64,000 bases of DNA, taken from Absidia repens. Lineage: Eukaryota > Mucoromycota > Mucoromycetes > Mucorales > Cunninghamellaceae. A program made the position numbers and the translations under genes. How positions within the stretch are numbered: the first letter of the stretch is position 1; each line of letters opens with the position of its first letter. Location of the stretch: NCBI GenBank assembly GCA_002105175.1, contig MCGE01000039.1:1-64000 (forward strand), written 5' to 3'. Shown piece by piece: positions 33,740 to 45,689 of the stretch. Below the pieces are notes generated by a model, which saw nothing but the letters and a program-made list of their open reading frames with translations, was not told the origin of the DNA and did not search any database.

Positions 33740-34190
33740 ATAACGTATATAAAGAAAAAAAATAAAAAAATAAAAAGTAGAAAATAAAAAGTGGGACAGG
33801 TAGAATTAAGTGAGATTCTTGTATATGGTTTTTATTAATAAAAATGTCACTCTTTATATACTATATCTTATGTTTCATTGAAAATAGATATTACATGGGT
33901 TTATTGTTATTATTATTTTTATTATTATCGTATGATGTTCTGATATTAGGTGTATGATGATATGATTGATGTTATTGCAAGGGTATTTTATTTGCTTTTA
34001 TTCTATTTTATGGGACCTAATGATTTCATGAAGTGAATCATTATTTTCTTTTCTTCTATCACAATGTTGCGTGATTATTTATTTTTATCATGCAGTGTTC
34101 CTAATCGGAATTCCAATTTCTTCAGGAACAGATTTTATTTTTATGCCATCATTTTTCATGATGCGACAGTCATGAATTCGTCGTCTGTGA
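33740..34190 (-). pseudogene. C-terminal exon remnant plus 3' tail (inverted copy of 60.1-60.5 kb)
   Basis: The minus strand at about 34165-34106 encodes IMKNDGIKIKSVPEEIGIPIR and NTA-stop, followed by 400 bp that match 60140-60540 inverted, including TATATAAAGAGTGACATTTTTATT. The N-terminal part is absent here. It sits directly upstream of the PD-(D/E)XK-type copy. Confidence 0.55.
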
Positions 34191-34209
34191 GCTGGTTGTC
34201 CTCTCTGAA

Positions 34210-35175
34210 ATTTTTGGTATAATATCATTTTGTAATTCCCTTCCGCATTTTCCATTGGTGGTCGCTATGAAAGTGTGGGAACAAACAAAACGTGGGCAGA
34301 TTTTCGTGATCGGCGTTTCAAACGTTTCGGCATGAATTTTATTCTAATCAGAGCTAGAAAGTAATATAGGCGAGCCGTGGAGAAAAAAAAAAATTGCTAC
34401 GTAGCTTTTAGAAATAAATATTACTTCTAAAGTCATGTTTCACTTCATTTCCCAGTGTCATGATGGTGTAAGTTAGAAAATAACTAACAATAAAAGCTAA
34501 TATATGAAAAGAGAAATCGACAAGAGGTGTGGGATAAAAGTGAGAGAGAATGTTTGATGATCTAAGAAATCAAGCTTTTAAGATATTTACAGAACTGGAT
34601 GTAGCACGAACATGTCGGGTGCACAACTTGTTTTGAACAGGAGTTCAACTTCTATGATATACTGTATGTAGCACAAATGTATCTGCGCGTAACTTTTTTT
34701 ATATGAAAGCCTTATCCCAGATCCTTTTTTTTTTTTTTCAGATATTTCATCCGCGTGGTTTTTCCAAATGACTATTAGTTGATAGTATCGTATTCTCTTT
34801 TGTTATTAATTTCATACTCAGAAAGCTGACGAATATATTATTATTCATTAGCAAAGCTCCTATTTCAATCAGTATCCCTCAATTTTTCAAATTCGAATTT
34901 GGTTTCTGAATTTGGGAGGTCAGCGTACAATACAATATATGTGGGGCAGCGGGGAAGTGCCAAGATATTGGGCAGGATTCTTAATATCCGATTTTCTCAA
35001 GTGTTTCTCTCATACTTTTTTCCAAAATTTTTCTTCTTCTTTATTCTATACTCTAACGCTGTCTCCCAGTGTTATCCCTTAATCTCATTATTTTCCATCA
35101 ATCGTCATTTATGGAAAGTTTTGGGTTCATCTGAGATGGAGGAAATCGTCCCCCGGAAAAATAGGATGGAACAAA
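34210..35175 (-). repeat. Segmental duplication with orphan HET leader, copy 1
   Basis: About 960 bp recurs directly at 54100-55070. Contents on the minus strand: promoter block with two GTGCTACAT elements (about 34600 and 34675), the leader ATG at 34461 (MTLGNEVKHDFR, to about 34425), then unrelated sequence in place of the HET body. The donor region reads GAAGTAATATT where active paralogs read AAAGGTA. Upstream lie TTTCAATCAGTATC and TTTGGTTTCTGAATTTGGGA. Confidence 0.7.
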
Positions 35176-35789
35176 AAATAGAATCGATTGTCAGGGTGCT
35201 ACCAGGTTATATCGCTGGTCACTCCATTTTGACCACAAAAAAAAAAAAAAAAAAAAAAAAAAAAACAATTGCTTCTTTACATCCTTTTTTGCTCTATTTG
35301 CTTTTATGTTATTATTTAAACAATATCTACTTAATACTAGCCGCACTGTTGCACACTAGTGACATTTTAGGTGGCATGGGTCCAAGGGCATCTACCTGCT
35401 TTGCTCGACGTGTCATCCCCTCACCCCCCTTCCCCAAGGGATTGGACTGGATTTTTATAAAGTCACTCACATTGATTTAAAAAGGGACTTTGTACATTTT
35501 GTAGTTACATGTAGAACACCAAAACCATACACGAACGACTTTACTACTATAAGTAAAATGCACATTGTTTTTGGAAAAAAAAGGACCTTTTATTATCGCT
35601 CGTTCATATTACTTTTGTCGTTTGTTTTAATTTTTTCTTCTTCGATTGGAGAATAAGAATGCCATTCTGGGAAACTGTTTATGGTGGCCTGTTTAGCCAT
35701 TGTTTATCTCACTGACCAAAAAGGCGGGATTTCAATTCAATTTTTTAAAGTCTAAAATTTTCATTCCCTTTCCCTTTTTTTTTTTTTCT
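35176..35789. other. Intergenic, no gene seen
   Basis: It contains a 29-base A run (35236-35264). The long ORF at 34899-35480 runs across the repeat and the A run and is not credible. Confidence 0.5.
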
Positions 35790-36370
35790 CCACATTGATG
35801 TCGTCCGAAGGTCTGGTGATCATGGACTGGGATTTTTTATTAGATTTAGAGGGTTTTGAAAAAGGGCATGGCAAAGGACATGGGGGAACCCTTTCATTTT
35901 GGATGTATCAGGATCTACCATAAGATTAGGACTTTATCTTAAAGAGACAAGTATCATGAAACGGTCATTAGTTTAGCTTAGTTTTTGCTGTCATAGTTTA
36001 TCTCTACATCTGAATAAAGGGTGTCAAGTCTTTCTGAATTAGCACCATTGGCCTTTCTCATACTTTATATTTGTCATCAATAGTAGATCCCTTTTTTTAC
36101 ATTCGTCATGTTGTCCATTTAGATTAGCGTTCACCGTCCCCCACAGTTTATACTTGTGTATACAATCCTTCAATAAAATATACCTTTTATCGTTAATCAT
36201 TGACTCTAATCCGTGTAGCACTAGTTCAACTCTCATTATTTTGAGATTGTATACTGTATAGCAAGTCAATCAGCTCTTTGTTCCTCCCCTTCCCCTTTTT
36301 ACGTGTTTTATACCTTCACTTTGAGATACAAGTCATATTTAAATTTAAATGATTTTGCTTTTTATTGAAT
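35790..36370 (+). repeat. R1 long copy 10, right arm of inverted pair
   Basis: Core TTGGATGTATCAGGATCTACC with ACATGGGGGAACCCTTTC before it, then TCTACATCTGAATAAAGG, AATAAAATATACC and the long tail with TTGTATACTGTATAGCAAGTC. It is the inverted partner of 32020-32530. Confidence 0.75.
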
Positions 36371-36860
36371 ACATTAGAAAACAATATCCAATACTACATT
36401 CCATTACACCATACTGGACTAATTCACCCTATTCTGAATAACTGGTCGTATTCTGTTTTTTTTTTTTCTAACATTGTTGTCAGAAGTTTCTGACTTTGAG
36501 CAATCCTGAAACGTCCCCCCTCCGGACATCGAATTTTTTGTCATCTACTCTTTATGTACAGTACTTCATTTTATCACCCACTCGTAAATATCTAAAATCA
36601 ATATTTCCTCGCAAGACCGGTTTTTCGCAGGTGCGATTTTTGATGGAATTAAGACTTCTGCCAAATTGTACCTTAGTATACGGTCCATTAGCGCTCAACT
36701 GGCTTCAGTTTGAAGCCTTTGTTTTTTTTCGTTTTGTCACTTGGATATATACTGTATATCCAGTCTGAAGCTACCCAGGCATCACAGCCTTTGTTGATTG
36801 ATACGGATGGGAGAAAAAAAAAATAATGATGGACGTTTTTCAAATCAAATGGCTTAGATC
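36371..36860. other. Intergenic with unsupported ORF
   Basis: A 90-codon plus-strand ORF (36496-36768) has no recognisable feature; it ends in an AT-rich palindromic stretch TATATACTGTATATCC. Confidence 0.4.
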
Positions 36861-37027
36861 TGTCAATCAATCGTCCGGGGATATGAATGACTTAAAACGG
36901 CAGAACACTATTTGGTGCATTCGTATGCCATGGTGGAGTGGCCATTGAGTACAGTACGGCATGCATGACGATCGTTGAACTCATGGTACGGCTGAAGATT
37001 TATTTATATCGTTGGTCACGTCAATCG
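36861..37027 (-). repeat. Inverted repeat right arm with conserved 30-codon ORF
   Basis: Partner of 30577-30744. The ORF runs on the minus strand from the ATG at 36984 to the TAA ending at 36892, again 30 codons. Confidence 0.6.
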
Positions 37028-37129
37028 GCCGTTGTGATTCCAGGAGAAAATAATCGTACTGGTAAACTGGAAACAGATAGATGGTAGGACACTCACAATG
37101 ACAGTAATTCTCATTATGTATATTATGGG

Positions 37130-37690
37130 TCAGAAAATAGATAATGAAAAGGACATATATTATTGAAGCCTATTGAGTAGATACTCAAAACTAAAAGGAG
37201 AGAGACTCATTGCTATGATGGGGTTATTGGAGATAATATGTGGGAGATGTAAAGTGTGATCAACACTAATCTAAAGGGACGACTGTAAAATGGAATCTAA
37301 TATACCGTACAGTACTGTACTGTACTGTACACCGCGTGTGAAAGACTAATGTCGTATTTTTCGTTTATTAAATCGTAACAAGTGTCAACACTTATCAAGA
37401 AGGGGCAAAGGTAAAATCGAAATGTATAGCGAAAGACATGAGGGAGACTAATGTGACACTTTACTTTAAAGTATGGTAAAAAGATATATGTTTTATTTTT
37501 TAGGCGTAAATACAAACTATGGATAAACTAACACTAAATCAAGCTAATGTTAGCTTCAAAAAAAGCCAACGGATGGTGGACTTAGAGCCTAGATTCAAAA
37601 TGAAAGGGTTTCACCCATGCATGTTGTCAACCCTGAGCTGAAACCCCTTCTAAACTAGTCCTAATACTAATCTGAGATCACCTTAACCGC
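37130..37690 (-). repeat. R1 dispersed repeat, long copy 11 (subfamily B)
   Basis: Minus orientation; the core ATGCATGGGTGAAACCCTTTC lies near 37600 and AGGGGTTTCAGCTCAGGGTTGACA beside it. Its 3' extension matches 61770-62380. A simple run GTACAGTACTGTACTGTACTG lies at 37309-37330. Confidence 0.65.
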
Positions 37691-37735
37691 CAAGAAGTTG
37701 AAATGATGAAGAAAAAAGGAAAGAAAAAATAATGT

Positions 37736-38870
37736 TTTTTTTTTTTTTTTTTTTTAGGGCAAACATAATTTTTTTTATTTTATGATTGCGGGATTAGAAA
37801 CGCATTGTAGAGAGGCGAATCCAAGGGAATAAAATAAATCCTAGAGGATAAAAGAAAGAAAGGAACTACAAAAGAATGACGTGATGATGGAAGGTAAGAC
37901 TAAAGGGAAGGTTCAGGGGGCGGGATAATGAAGTTGCGGGGGGAGAGGTCGGAGACGTGCAAACAAATGAGATATCAAGGCAATGATGCGAGGGGTGTGG
38001 AATGGAACATCATGGATGACCTTTTGCCAATGGAAACGCCATATTGCTTGAAGAGTACTGGAGCAGAGAAGCCAAATGGTGGTGTGGAGGTTGGGATCTG
38101 TGGGCATCCGAAGGTGTCGGATGTATGATTGTAGCAGAGGGAGAGTGAGAGGGGTTTGAGGGAGAATGGCTTGAAAAACGTCTGACCAGACGTTCCATTT
38201 GATGGGGCATGAGAGGAAGAGGTGGTGAAGATCTTCGTTTGCATGGGAACAGAAAAGACAGGTGGAGGAAGAGGAGGGTTGAAAGCGAGACCATAGCTTT
38301 TGACAATAAAGTTTTCCGTGGAGAAGGCGGTACCAGAGAGAACGAGCGTCCAAATCCATTGGTTGGTGCCAAAAACGTTGCCAAGTGGTGGAGGGGAAGA
38401 AAGGGGAATATTTGGGGAGTGGCATTTTGGACATAAGAAGGCTGCGGTGTTGACGTGATTGAAAGTTGGACCAGTGTTCTTGACTAACAAAAGCATGGAT
38501 CAGTGTGTCGTCTTCGATTTCACCCGCAGTTCGAGCCCAATGGTGAGGTGAGTGAGGAAGGACGGTTTCAGTTTGATGACTCGATTGAAGAGGTCATGTA
38601 GGAGTTTGGTGGTGAGATTCCTGTAGACTATGGGATCAGAAGTGACGGCGAAGGTGGACGGGAGGAAAGGTCGAACACAGCCCGGATCAGGACCATAGCA
38701 AAAATACCAGGAGGTGGGGTCGTGGAAAAAAAAAAAAAAAAAAAATAGGATCTAATGAAAGGAGAAACATCATGTGAGCGGCGTTTGAATAATCTCTCGC
38801 ATCACCATTGTCCTTCATCATCAACCTACCGCCATCAACAAAAATGAGGATGTCTCGTACCATCTGCACT
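37736..38870 (-). mobile_element. 5'-truncated, broken LINE-type retrotransposon
   Basis: On the minus strand an ORF (38434-37913) encodes a reverse-transcriptase zinc-binding (zf-RVT) region: LDARSLWYRLLHGKL, then CLFCSHANEDLHHLFLSC with the C-x2-C-x8-H-x4-C spacing, then WLLCSSTLQAIWRFHWQKV. The upstream frame (about 38570-38434, ARTAGEIEDDTLIHAF) is open in the same sense, preceded by another frame, so at least one indel exists. The 3' UTR ends in poly(A) (T run 37736-37755 on plus). At the 5' side an internal A run (38727-38746 on plus) joins an RT-like segment (38749-38870). Dead copy. Confidence 0.7.
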
Positions 38871-38977
38871 AATCTTTATTCAAAACGAATAATGTATTAT
38901 AACTCTGCATACAAAAAGAAAAAAGGGTGAAAATTTTCATTACTTGGGTTTTTTGTATGATAACGATAAAGTCTGCT

Positions 38978-41040
38978 TTATTCAATAAATATTAACCCAT
39001 CGCTATCAACATCACTTTTGCAAACTTTAGTGGATACATAGGAGAGTTTGTCTGATGCCAATATCCATTTGTTTTTTTCAAAGCTTCCTAGTAAATAAAT
39101 TGAATTGATGACAAATTCGCCAGAAAGGATACCGTCAATTCGGACCACTTTCAGAGGATCGTCGGGATCATCAAGCTGAAGGTGTCGAAATAACTCCGTC
39201 TTTATTATATCAGTATTATTGAACCGTTCATAAACCAGATATCGTTTTGGCTTCAGTTTGATAAAATACAATCCTTCCAAGTCGTCATGATTGTCATCTT
39301 TGGTGTGAGGATGATGACGATGGAGCATAATGGTACATGGCTTGGTCAAATCAAAATTCCAGATACTGTACAGGATAACGATCACAAGGTATAGTGGTTG
39401 TAGCAAACGTTGGCAAGATGCAATCATGATGAAGGGACGCATTATTTCCGGCCAGAAAAAGAAGGTCAAGCCTGTCTTTGGTATCCATCCATTGAAACAG
39501 TTTCAATTTTAATGAGGTGAGGTTGTTGACTACTTGACAACGACCTTCCTCGTCGACCAGAGATTGATTTGTGGGTTGATCCTTGTATTTTGAGAGAGGA
39601 AGGACGGCATACAATCGATCCTCACACCTACTTGCCTTGGATTTCAGTATCATCTCCAAAAACGAGCGCTCTTTGAGATGTTTGATCATGGTGGCATGGA
39701 ATTTTGGGTAAACAGGATCAGACAAAGGTGGATAAAGATCGTTTAAAGGGTCAGTATAGCCTGAAAGTAAAGGATCGTCGTTGTCGTCCTGGTTAAAGTC
39801 AAATCCACAAAAGTAGAAATGAATCGGCTGTTCGAATAGAGACTCTTCAATTTCGGGTGCCAATTGAACAAACCAATATTTGAGGTTGTTTTTCTTTTTC
39901 GCAATGCTGTATTCGCTAATCACCCAAACGCGCGAAGACCAGTCCACAATAAGGTTGCAAAATAATTCCATCGATTGTTGGATGGCTGTGTTTCTTTCAA
40001 GGATTGCATGATTCCATTGAGGTTCAGGGACGATGGGTTGTCTGTCAATTGCAAATTCAGAAAGGTGCAGTTGACAATACGTGCCTTCACAATGGAACCC
40101 TTCAGGTGGTTCAGGTATGTCACAGCTCTGGATCATCCCACCAGGACCTAATGTGAATGGTTCTTGAAGGAGTTTTCTTTCGTCTGTGGTCATTGTTTTT
40201 GTTGTTATTTCACTGGATGCTTGGCTGACCTGATAAATATGATCAAGTGCTTCCTCGGAAGAGTAGCCTATACTATGCTGCCGCTGTTTCATAAAGCCTG
40301 GTGTAAAAAAGTTTGTATGATTTATCAACCATTTCCTTGTTGAAGGCGTTATATTCCAGTGCTTGAAAAAATTTTCATCGAGTGCAGTGAGTTGTTCAGT
40401 GTTTCCGTGAATAAGGTGATAAATATAATCATAATACTTGGAGGAGCCTTCAATGACGTTGTTATTCTTCGTGTTTGTATCCTTCAAATGTTGTAGATTT
40501 AGATCAGGTACAGCTAAAATATAATTGGCTTTTTCATAAATATTGGACATTTGATAGATAGTGGCTTTGCGTTGCGCATGATTGGTTTGATTCACACAAA
40601 TGGCATCCACCCATACATAGTCCATATGCTTCAAATCGGATTCCAATGATATAAGTTTGCAAAGTTGTATAAAGTCCTTGATATCAAAAGATGTGATGGA
40701 TGCAATATAGCCAACACCCGTATCAACCAATGTCTCTTGTAGTTCACCCCAACGATATGATAAGGCGACGTATTTCAGGTCGTCTTCCAATGATTTTTCA
40801 ACACAATGGATTTTGCCAGATTTTTCAGTCTTTTTAATATCCACAAGGACGATGTGTAATGGTTTCTGCGGTTGCTGCTGACGGTCGTTGCAAGATAGCT
40901 CTATAAAAAAAAAAAGGGAAGGGTAAGTGAAACTCTTATTAATAAAGATGCTTTCTTCTGTTTTATTTAATTTTCTTCTGTATTGGTTGCAGCGACTACA
41001 TACGTTCAAAGCATTGCTCCACTTGATCTTCTCTAGTCAT
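38978..41040 (-). pseudogene. HET6: HET-domain gene lacking the second intron, one frameshift
   Basis: Exons: 41040-41004 (leader MTREDQVEQCFE) and 40900-38978. Motifs: KYVALSYRWGE, YVWVDAICVNQTNHAQRKATIYQMSNIYEKA, DWSSRVWVISEYSIAKKKNNLKYWF. KASRCEDRLYAVLPLSKYKD is continuous, so the second intron is absent. The frame shifts between CDRYPVQY (39360s) and WNFDLTKP; the exon sum is one base over a multiple of three. After the shift come LKPKRYL, YLLGSFEKNKWIL and the end LIFIE, diverged from the usual F-x-I-Y. About 652 residues if whole. A partial copy is at 25511-25811. Pseudogene or assembly error. Confidence 0.8.
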
Positions 41041-41499
41041 AATGACGAATGAAAAGCAAAAAACGAAAAAAAGGAGAAAACGGAAAGACGAACTCGAGAA
41101 CTGTTTTAAAGTGCCGGCATGTGGCGTTTGACAGGTCCTCGAAGCACCGCCTATCGGTTGAGAACGAAAAACCATGCCAAAACTGTGTAACTTGGGGACG
41201 CATCCAAAACACACGCTTTTTTTCTTGAATGAGGCGGATGACTACTTTTCGTCACCCTTTTTTTGACGAACATTAGTTATGGAAGATAAGCATGACACTT
41301 TTTTATTATTATTATTTCTGTGTGTCGTTTCTAAGCTCTCCATGACACTGATTTCCTCGACGTCAACTTTTTTGGTTCCTGAATTTGTCTCCAACATTTT
41401 CAAAAGCCGCTCTCAGCTCGGTGATCTCGCTACCTGAGGCTAGATTTGTTGCCAACAGAAATACGTAGAAGGAATATATGGCACAATTAGACATGAGAT
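41041..41499. promoter_or_regulatory. HET6 5' region
   Basis: Moderate GC near 41100-41220. No GTGCTACAT block. TTTTTTTGGTTCCTGAATTTG-like sequence occurs at 41368-41386, as beside other HET genes. Confidence 0.35.
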
Positions 41500-41850
41500 C
41501 AATGATAATAAAAATAAAAAAAGAATATATGTTTTATTGTAAATGTATATACAAACTATACCAACTAATACTAAGCTAGAGCTAATGAGGATCTCCATCA
41601 CACCATCCTAAGGTGAAAGCTCATCTAATGACGATTCCGAATCCTAAATTCAAACCGAAAGGATTTCCCCATGCAAGATTGTGTTGCATTTTCAAAATGC
41701 CCCTGATTCGTATTCTAACTACTAATCCAAGTTGACCAATACCTCATTCAAAGTTTCCAATAAAGAAAAAAGGAAAAAGAAAAGCGCAAAACAGAAATAA
41801 ATAGAAAATCACGAGAGGCGGAGTGTAAATGTTCTAACCATTGGCGTCTT
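41500..41850 (-). repeat. R1 dispersed repeat, copy 12
   Basis: On the minus strand: TTAGTAGTTAGAATACGAATC, GGGGCATTTTGAAAATGC, GCATGGGGAAATCC (41650-41725), followed by a TTGTATATACATTTACAATAAAA end near 41530. Confidence 0.65.
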
Positions 41851-42128
41851 TGATTTTTTTATTTTTTTTTTGAAAACTTGGTCACCAATGCAACCTCCCC
41901 ATGTCGTCTAGTCATTTCCCCTCCTACCACCACCACCAGCCCTTTTTTTTTTGAAAATGAATTCACTTTACAGAAACAAAATTCTCTTATAGTTTATCCA
42001 TGTTTTGTCCTTCTTTTTCGTATAGCGTTATTTTTGCCAGTTGGATGCTGCTCCCATCTGATATTCGAAAAACCGAGCGGCAAAAAATCAGGAACCAAAA
42101 ACCCAGAAAGGCACGATTACTGAGCCCA

Positions 42129-42130
<2 letters not shown>

Positions 42131-42202
<72 letters not shown>
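42131..42202. repeat. (AAT)n microsatellite
   Basis: About 24 perfect AAT units. It lies between an unassigned stretch and the HET7 3' end, and creates a spurious poly-Tyr ORF on the minus strand. Confidence 0.9.
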
Positions 42203-42207
<5 letters not shown>

Positions 42208-42351
42208 GGGTTCTCATTACCGTGCAATGCAGTAAAAGCAGCTAGGTTTTATTAATTGATTCAATTGTAGTGTAATAAAGTAGCATAGTTTTTTATCGAT
42301 TAATTCAATACATCATATATATATATATATATATACCGTATTATGATAAAT

Positions 42352-44701
42352 TTAATAGATATTAAAAACATGACCATCACTATTGAGATGATACGTCCAC
42401 CCGCCACGGTAATAAGGGCTGGTGCCTAATACACAAGGACATAATATCCATTTATTTTTTATCAAGCTTCCAACCAAAATAATATAGTAATCCTGGCAAC
42501 AACCACTCATACTTATTGGTTCCATGATGTCTTTTTCATAAAGGCCAATATAAATAGCATCCAAGGTAGCAAGATTATCTTTGGTGGTGTACTCCTGAAT
42601 GATGTCAAGACGCTTGAGTATTTCGATATTCAAAAGCAGATCATCACCGTACCAATTTCTGTCGGCGTTCACTGACTTGTAATATTCCTTTGGTTTTAGA
42701 TGAAGACAGTAAAGGTCATGACAATGGTCGAAGTTGTTCTTTTTCTTCTTGTCAATGATGGGCGGATGAAACGTAACCGCGGGCTCTTTGAGCATGTCAA
42801 AATTGTATGGGGCGTTGTCTTTAAACAATTTGAAATTTAGACCTTTTGTATTTGAAGTGATAGTTGATGTTGCAAACGTTGGTAGCATGCTGCCTATGTT
42901 TGTCGTTCCCCAGTTACCAGACATAAAAAGAAGAACCAACTTGTCTTTGGTTGATATGAATTCGAATAGTTTCAATTTGACTGACAACATGGTGCGAATA
43001 TGCCATTGATCGACTTCATTTTTGCTGACGAGCTTGTCTTTATACTCCGATAAGGGCAAGATACTGTAGAATCGATCCTCTATGCAAAATATAGCTTATT
43101 GTTAATTCCATAATGAAAAAAAAAAAAGTAAGGCGAGCTTACCATTTTTGCTGGCCTTGGATTTTAATATCATGTCTAGAAAGTTTTGTTGGTTGAGTTG
43201 GTGGAGCATAGTATGGTGTAATTTTAGGTAAACAGGGTTGGAGGACCCTCGCCTAACGTCCATATTCGTCAGTCCTACGGTATCTCTGTAATTAAAATGA
43301 GAATCGTAATCGTTACCGACGTAGTTATCGAAAGACGAAGAGCATGCAGGATCGATAAAGTCAAATTTGAAGAAAGTAAATTTTTCGGTAGATGGTAGAG
43401 ACGCGCATGAGACCACCATATTGTCCTCGTCCATGGTTGGCCTTAATTGCATGAACCAAAATTTAAGATTGTTTTTCTTTTTTGCAATGCTGATTTCACT
43501 AATCACCCAAACGCGAGAGGACCAATCCACAATGAGATTCGTTAAAAATTCCATCGATTGTCGGATATCAGTGCTTCTTTCAGGTATTAGTTGCTTCCAT
43601 TTATTCTTAGGAGGAACATAATAGTCGTTCTCGTCATACGAACGATGTATTCCATCGGAAAACCACCATTTCGACAATGCCAGTTCATCAAAGTAATAGA
43701 GAGGACAACCAGTTTTATTGCAATGATTCCACGCGCCTTCAGTAGAGTCAGGGTCAGCCACTTGCGTCGAATTTATTTTAGAGCTGCTGGTATTACCACC
43801 ACCACCACCATCACTATCAAGAAGTTGATGTGCTAATGAAGACGACGATGCACATGGTCTTTGGCTCGTTTCGTAAATGTGAGCAAGTACTTCCGCAGGG
43901 TCGTATAAAGGGGCGTGTTTTGTGTGGTTCATAAATCCATGCATAAAATAACTGGTATATTTTGTCAACCAGTGTCTCAAGACAGGATCGTCAGGGACTT
44001 TTGATTTGTCGAGGGATTTCTTTTCAATGGCCGCAAGTTCGTCCGTTTTTCCATGAATAAGGTAATAAATGTCATTACTATACTTATATGAACCCGTCAT
44101 GATATCTACATTCTTAATCATTGTGTCGCTTAAGTATTCGGAATGAAGATCAGGAACAGCAACAATATACTTGGCCTTTTCGTAAATCCTTGTCATTTGA
44201 TAAATGGTGGCCTTGCGTCGTTCATAGTCGGCCTGGTCCACACAAATCGCATCCACCCACACGTACTTGATATGTTGAAGATCGGATTCACGCTTCATCA
44301 TCTTGCAAAGACGATAAAAATCATACAAAGAAAATGACGTGACATACGCTGTGTAGCCTACATATGTATCGATCATCCTCTCATGTAGTTCGCCCCAGCG
44401 ATAAGATAATGCCACATACTCCAAATTTTCCATGTTTCCTTCTAGTGGCTTTTCTACACAATGAATGATTTCATCCTTGGCAGCCTTTTCAATATCGACT
44501 AGGACAACTTTAAATGGAGCTTCCTGCTGCTGTGTATCATCTGGACAAAGAAAAGGAAAAGTGACAGAGATATATCAATAATCAGCTTGTTTTTTATTTG
44601 TTTTTTGTTTTTTTAATATGAAAAAAGACAGTTTGGGTGTGTACTTTAGAAATAGATAACAGCATACCTTTGTGTTGTTCCACTTCTTTGTGGATTGTCA
44701 T
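42352..44701 (-). CDS. HET7: HET-domain protein, three exons, intact
   Basis: Exons: 44701-44668 (leader MTIHKEVEQHK, one codon shorter than the others), 44540-43143, 43079-42352; 719 residues, open throughout. Motifs: EYVALSYRWGE, YVWVDAICVDQADYERRKATIYQMTRIYEKA, DWSSRVWVISEISIAKKKNNLKFWF. The shared intron splits KASKN/EDRF with a GTAAG donor and TAG acceptor. The C-terminus has LKPKEYY, ILVGSLIKNKWIL and ends FNIY. It carries a short poly-Gly stretch and CNKTGCPLYYF, matching CDNTDCPLRLF in HET4. HET4 is the closest relative by eye. The promoter block lies about 120-155 bp upstream. Non-self recognition or cell-death role is inferred from the family only. Confidence 0.88.
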
Positions 44702-44814
44702 GATGGTGCGATAGGGAGAAAAGTAAAAGAAAAACCAAAGGATACGCAAGAGGAGCAAGAAGAGAAAAAGTAACAGAGGTTGGTTGAAGATCAAGGAAGC
44801 CAACATTCTACGTA

Positions 44815-44860
44815 TGTACTGCATGTAACACAAACACACGGGCGTACAGCTTTGTTATAA
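44815..44860 (-). promoter_or_regulatory. HET7 promoter block (GTGCTACAT element)
   Basis: On the minus strand AACAAAGCTGTACGCCCGTG is followed by TGTTTGTGTTACATGCAGTA, the counterpart of the HET3 and HET5 blocks, 120-155 bp before the leader ATG. Confidence 0.5.
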
Positions 44861-44989
44861 AATAAAAAGTACAAGCCCTGACGTTTCATCGACCTTTTTT
44901 TTTTTTTTTTGTTTTCTGGGACTCTCCAATTATTATGAGTATAATATAACAAAAATAGGAAATTTGACCAATATCAATTTATCAAGTAT

Positions 44990-45689
44990 AGCAGTAAGAT
45001 TTTTTATTTCAAGCAGTGTTCTCTGTCATACTTTTATTTTCTGAATATTTTCTTTTCCGAAGCAATCATCCCGATTTGGGAAGCGATTTCGGCCCTTCAA
45101 TTCTTTGGAGCTTAGCCTGTATATGGATTCGATCTTCATCCTTCGCTTCGCCCCGTCCTCAAAGTCTTCTCTTTCACAAATTACACAGGCATTTCATGAG
45201 AGAAACACCGCATCATCTGTACCATTAACAATCACATCACCCATCAACTGTGGCACACATTCATTATTATTACATCCCCTCTAACTTTATATATTATCTT
45301 TGTTTTTTGCTATTTTAGTGATTTCTCACACAGAAATTTGATTACGAGTTCCGTCGCTTCCAGATAAAGTCGAATTGTGGCAATTTTTTTTAGTGCATCA
45401 GCTTTACTGGGAAACGTTGAATGAGGCACTGGGGGGAGTGTGGGAGAAGTAACTAAGGTGAAATTTATTGGAGTTTATATAGCCAACCGAGGTCTATTTG
45501 CTTCCTGGGTTTGCCAGCCAATATACAATAGAACTGGATGTAAAACTTTAAAACGAATATCCCCCGCATTCCCGAAAACATTGGTTTTTGTCTACAAGCA
45601 AAAAACCGTGGGTTGGGATATTCTATTTCAGCCTAGAGCAACAAGAAAACGAGGGAAGCGGCCTACAATAAAAATAATGAAGATCCCCT
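44990..45689. other. Region upstream of HET7, shared segment and unassigned ORF
   Basis: TTTATTTCAAGCAGTGTTCTC (45005) is the segment shared by HET upstream regions. A plus-strand ORF (45440-45790) reads VKFIGVYIANRGLFASWVCQ and TLVFVYKQKTVGWDILF; its 3' half overlaps the retroposon, and no family is recognised. Confidence 0.4.

Noticed and set aside
34899..35480. 193-codon plus-strand ORF
   Set aside because: It lies in a segmental duplication whose other copy (54830) breaks the frame, and it reads through a 29-base A run.
36000..37400. Apparent abundance of ACTGTA/TACAGT hexamers across the window, with a short run at 37309-37330
   Set aside because: A rough expectation from base composition for this pair over 64 kb is about 40, close to what I counted by eye; only the local simple run is unusual.
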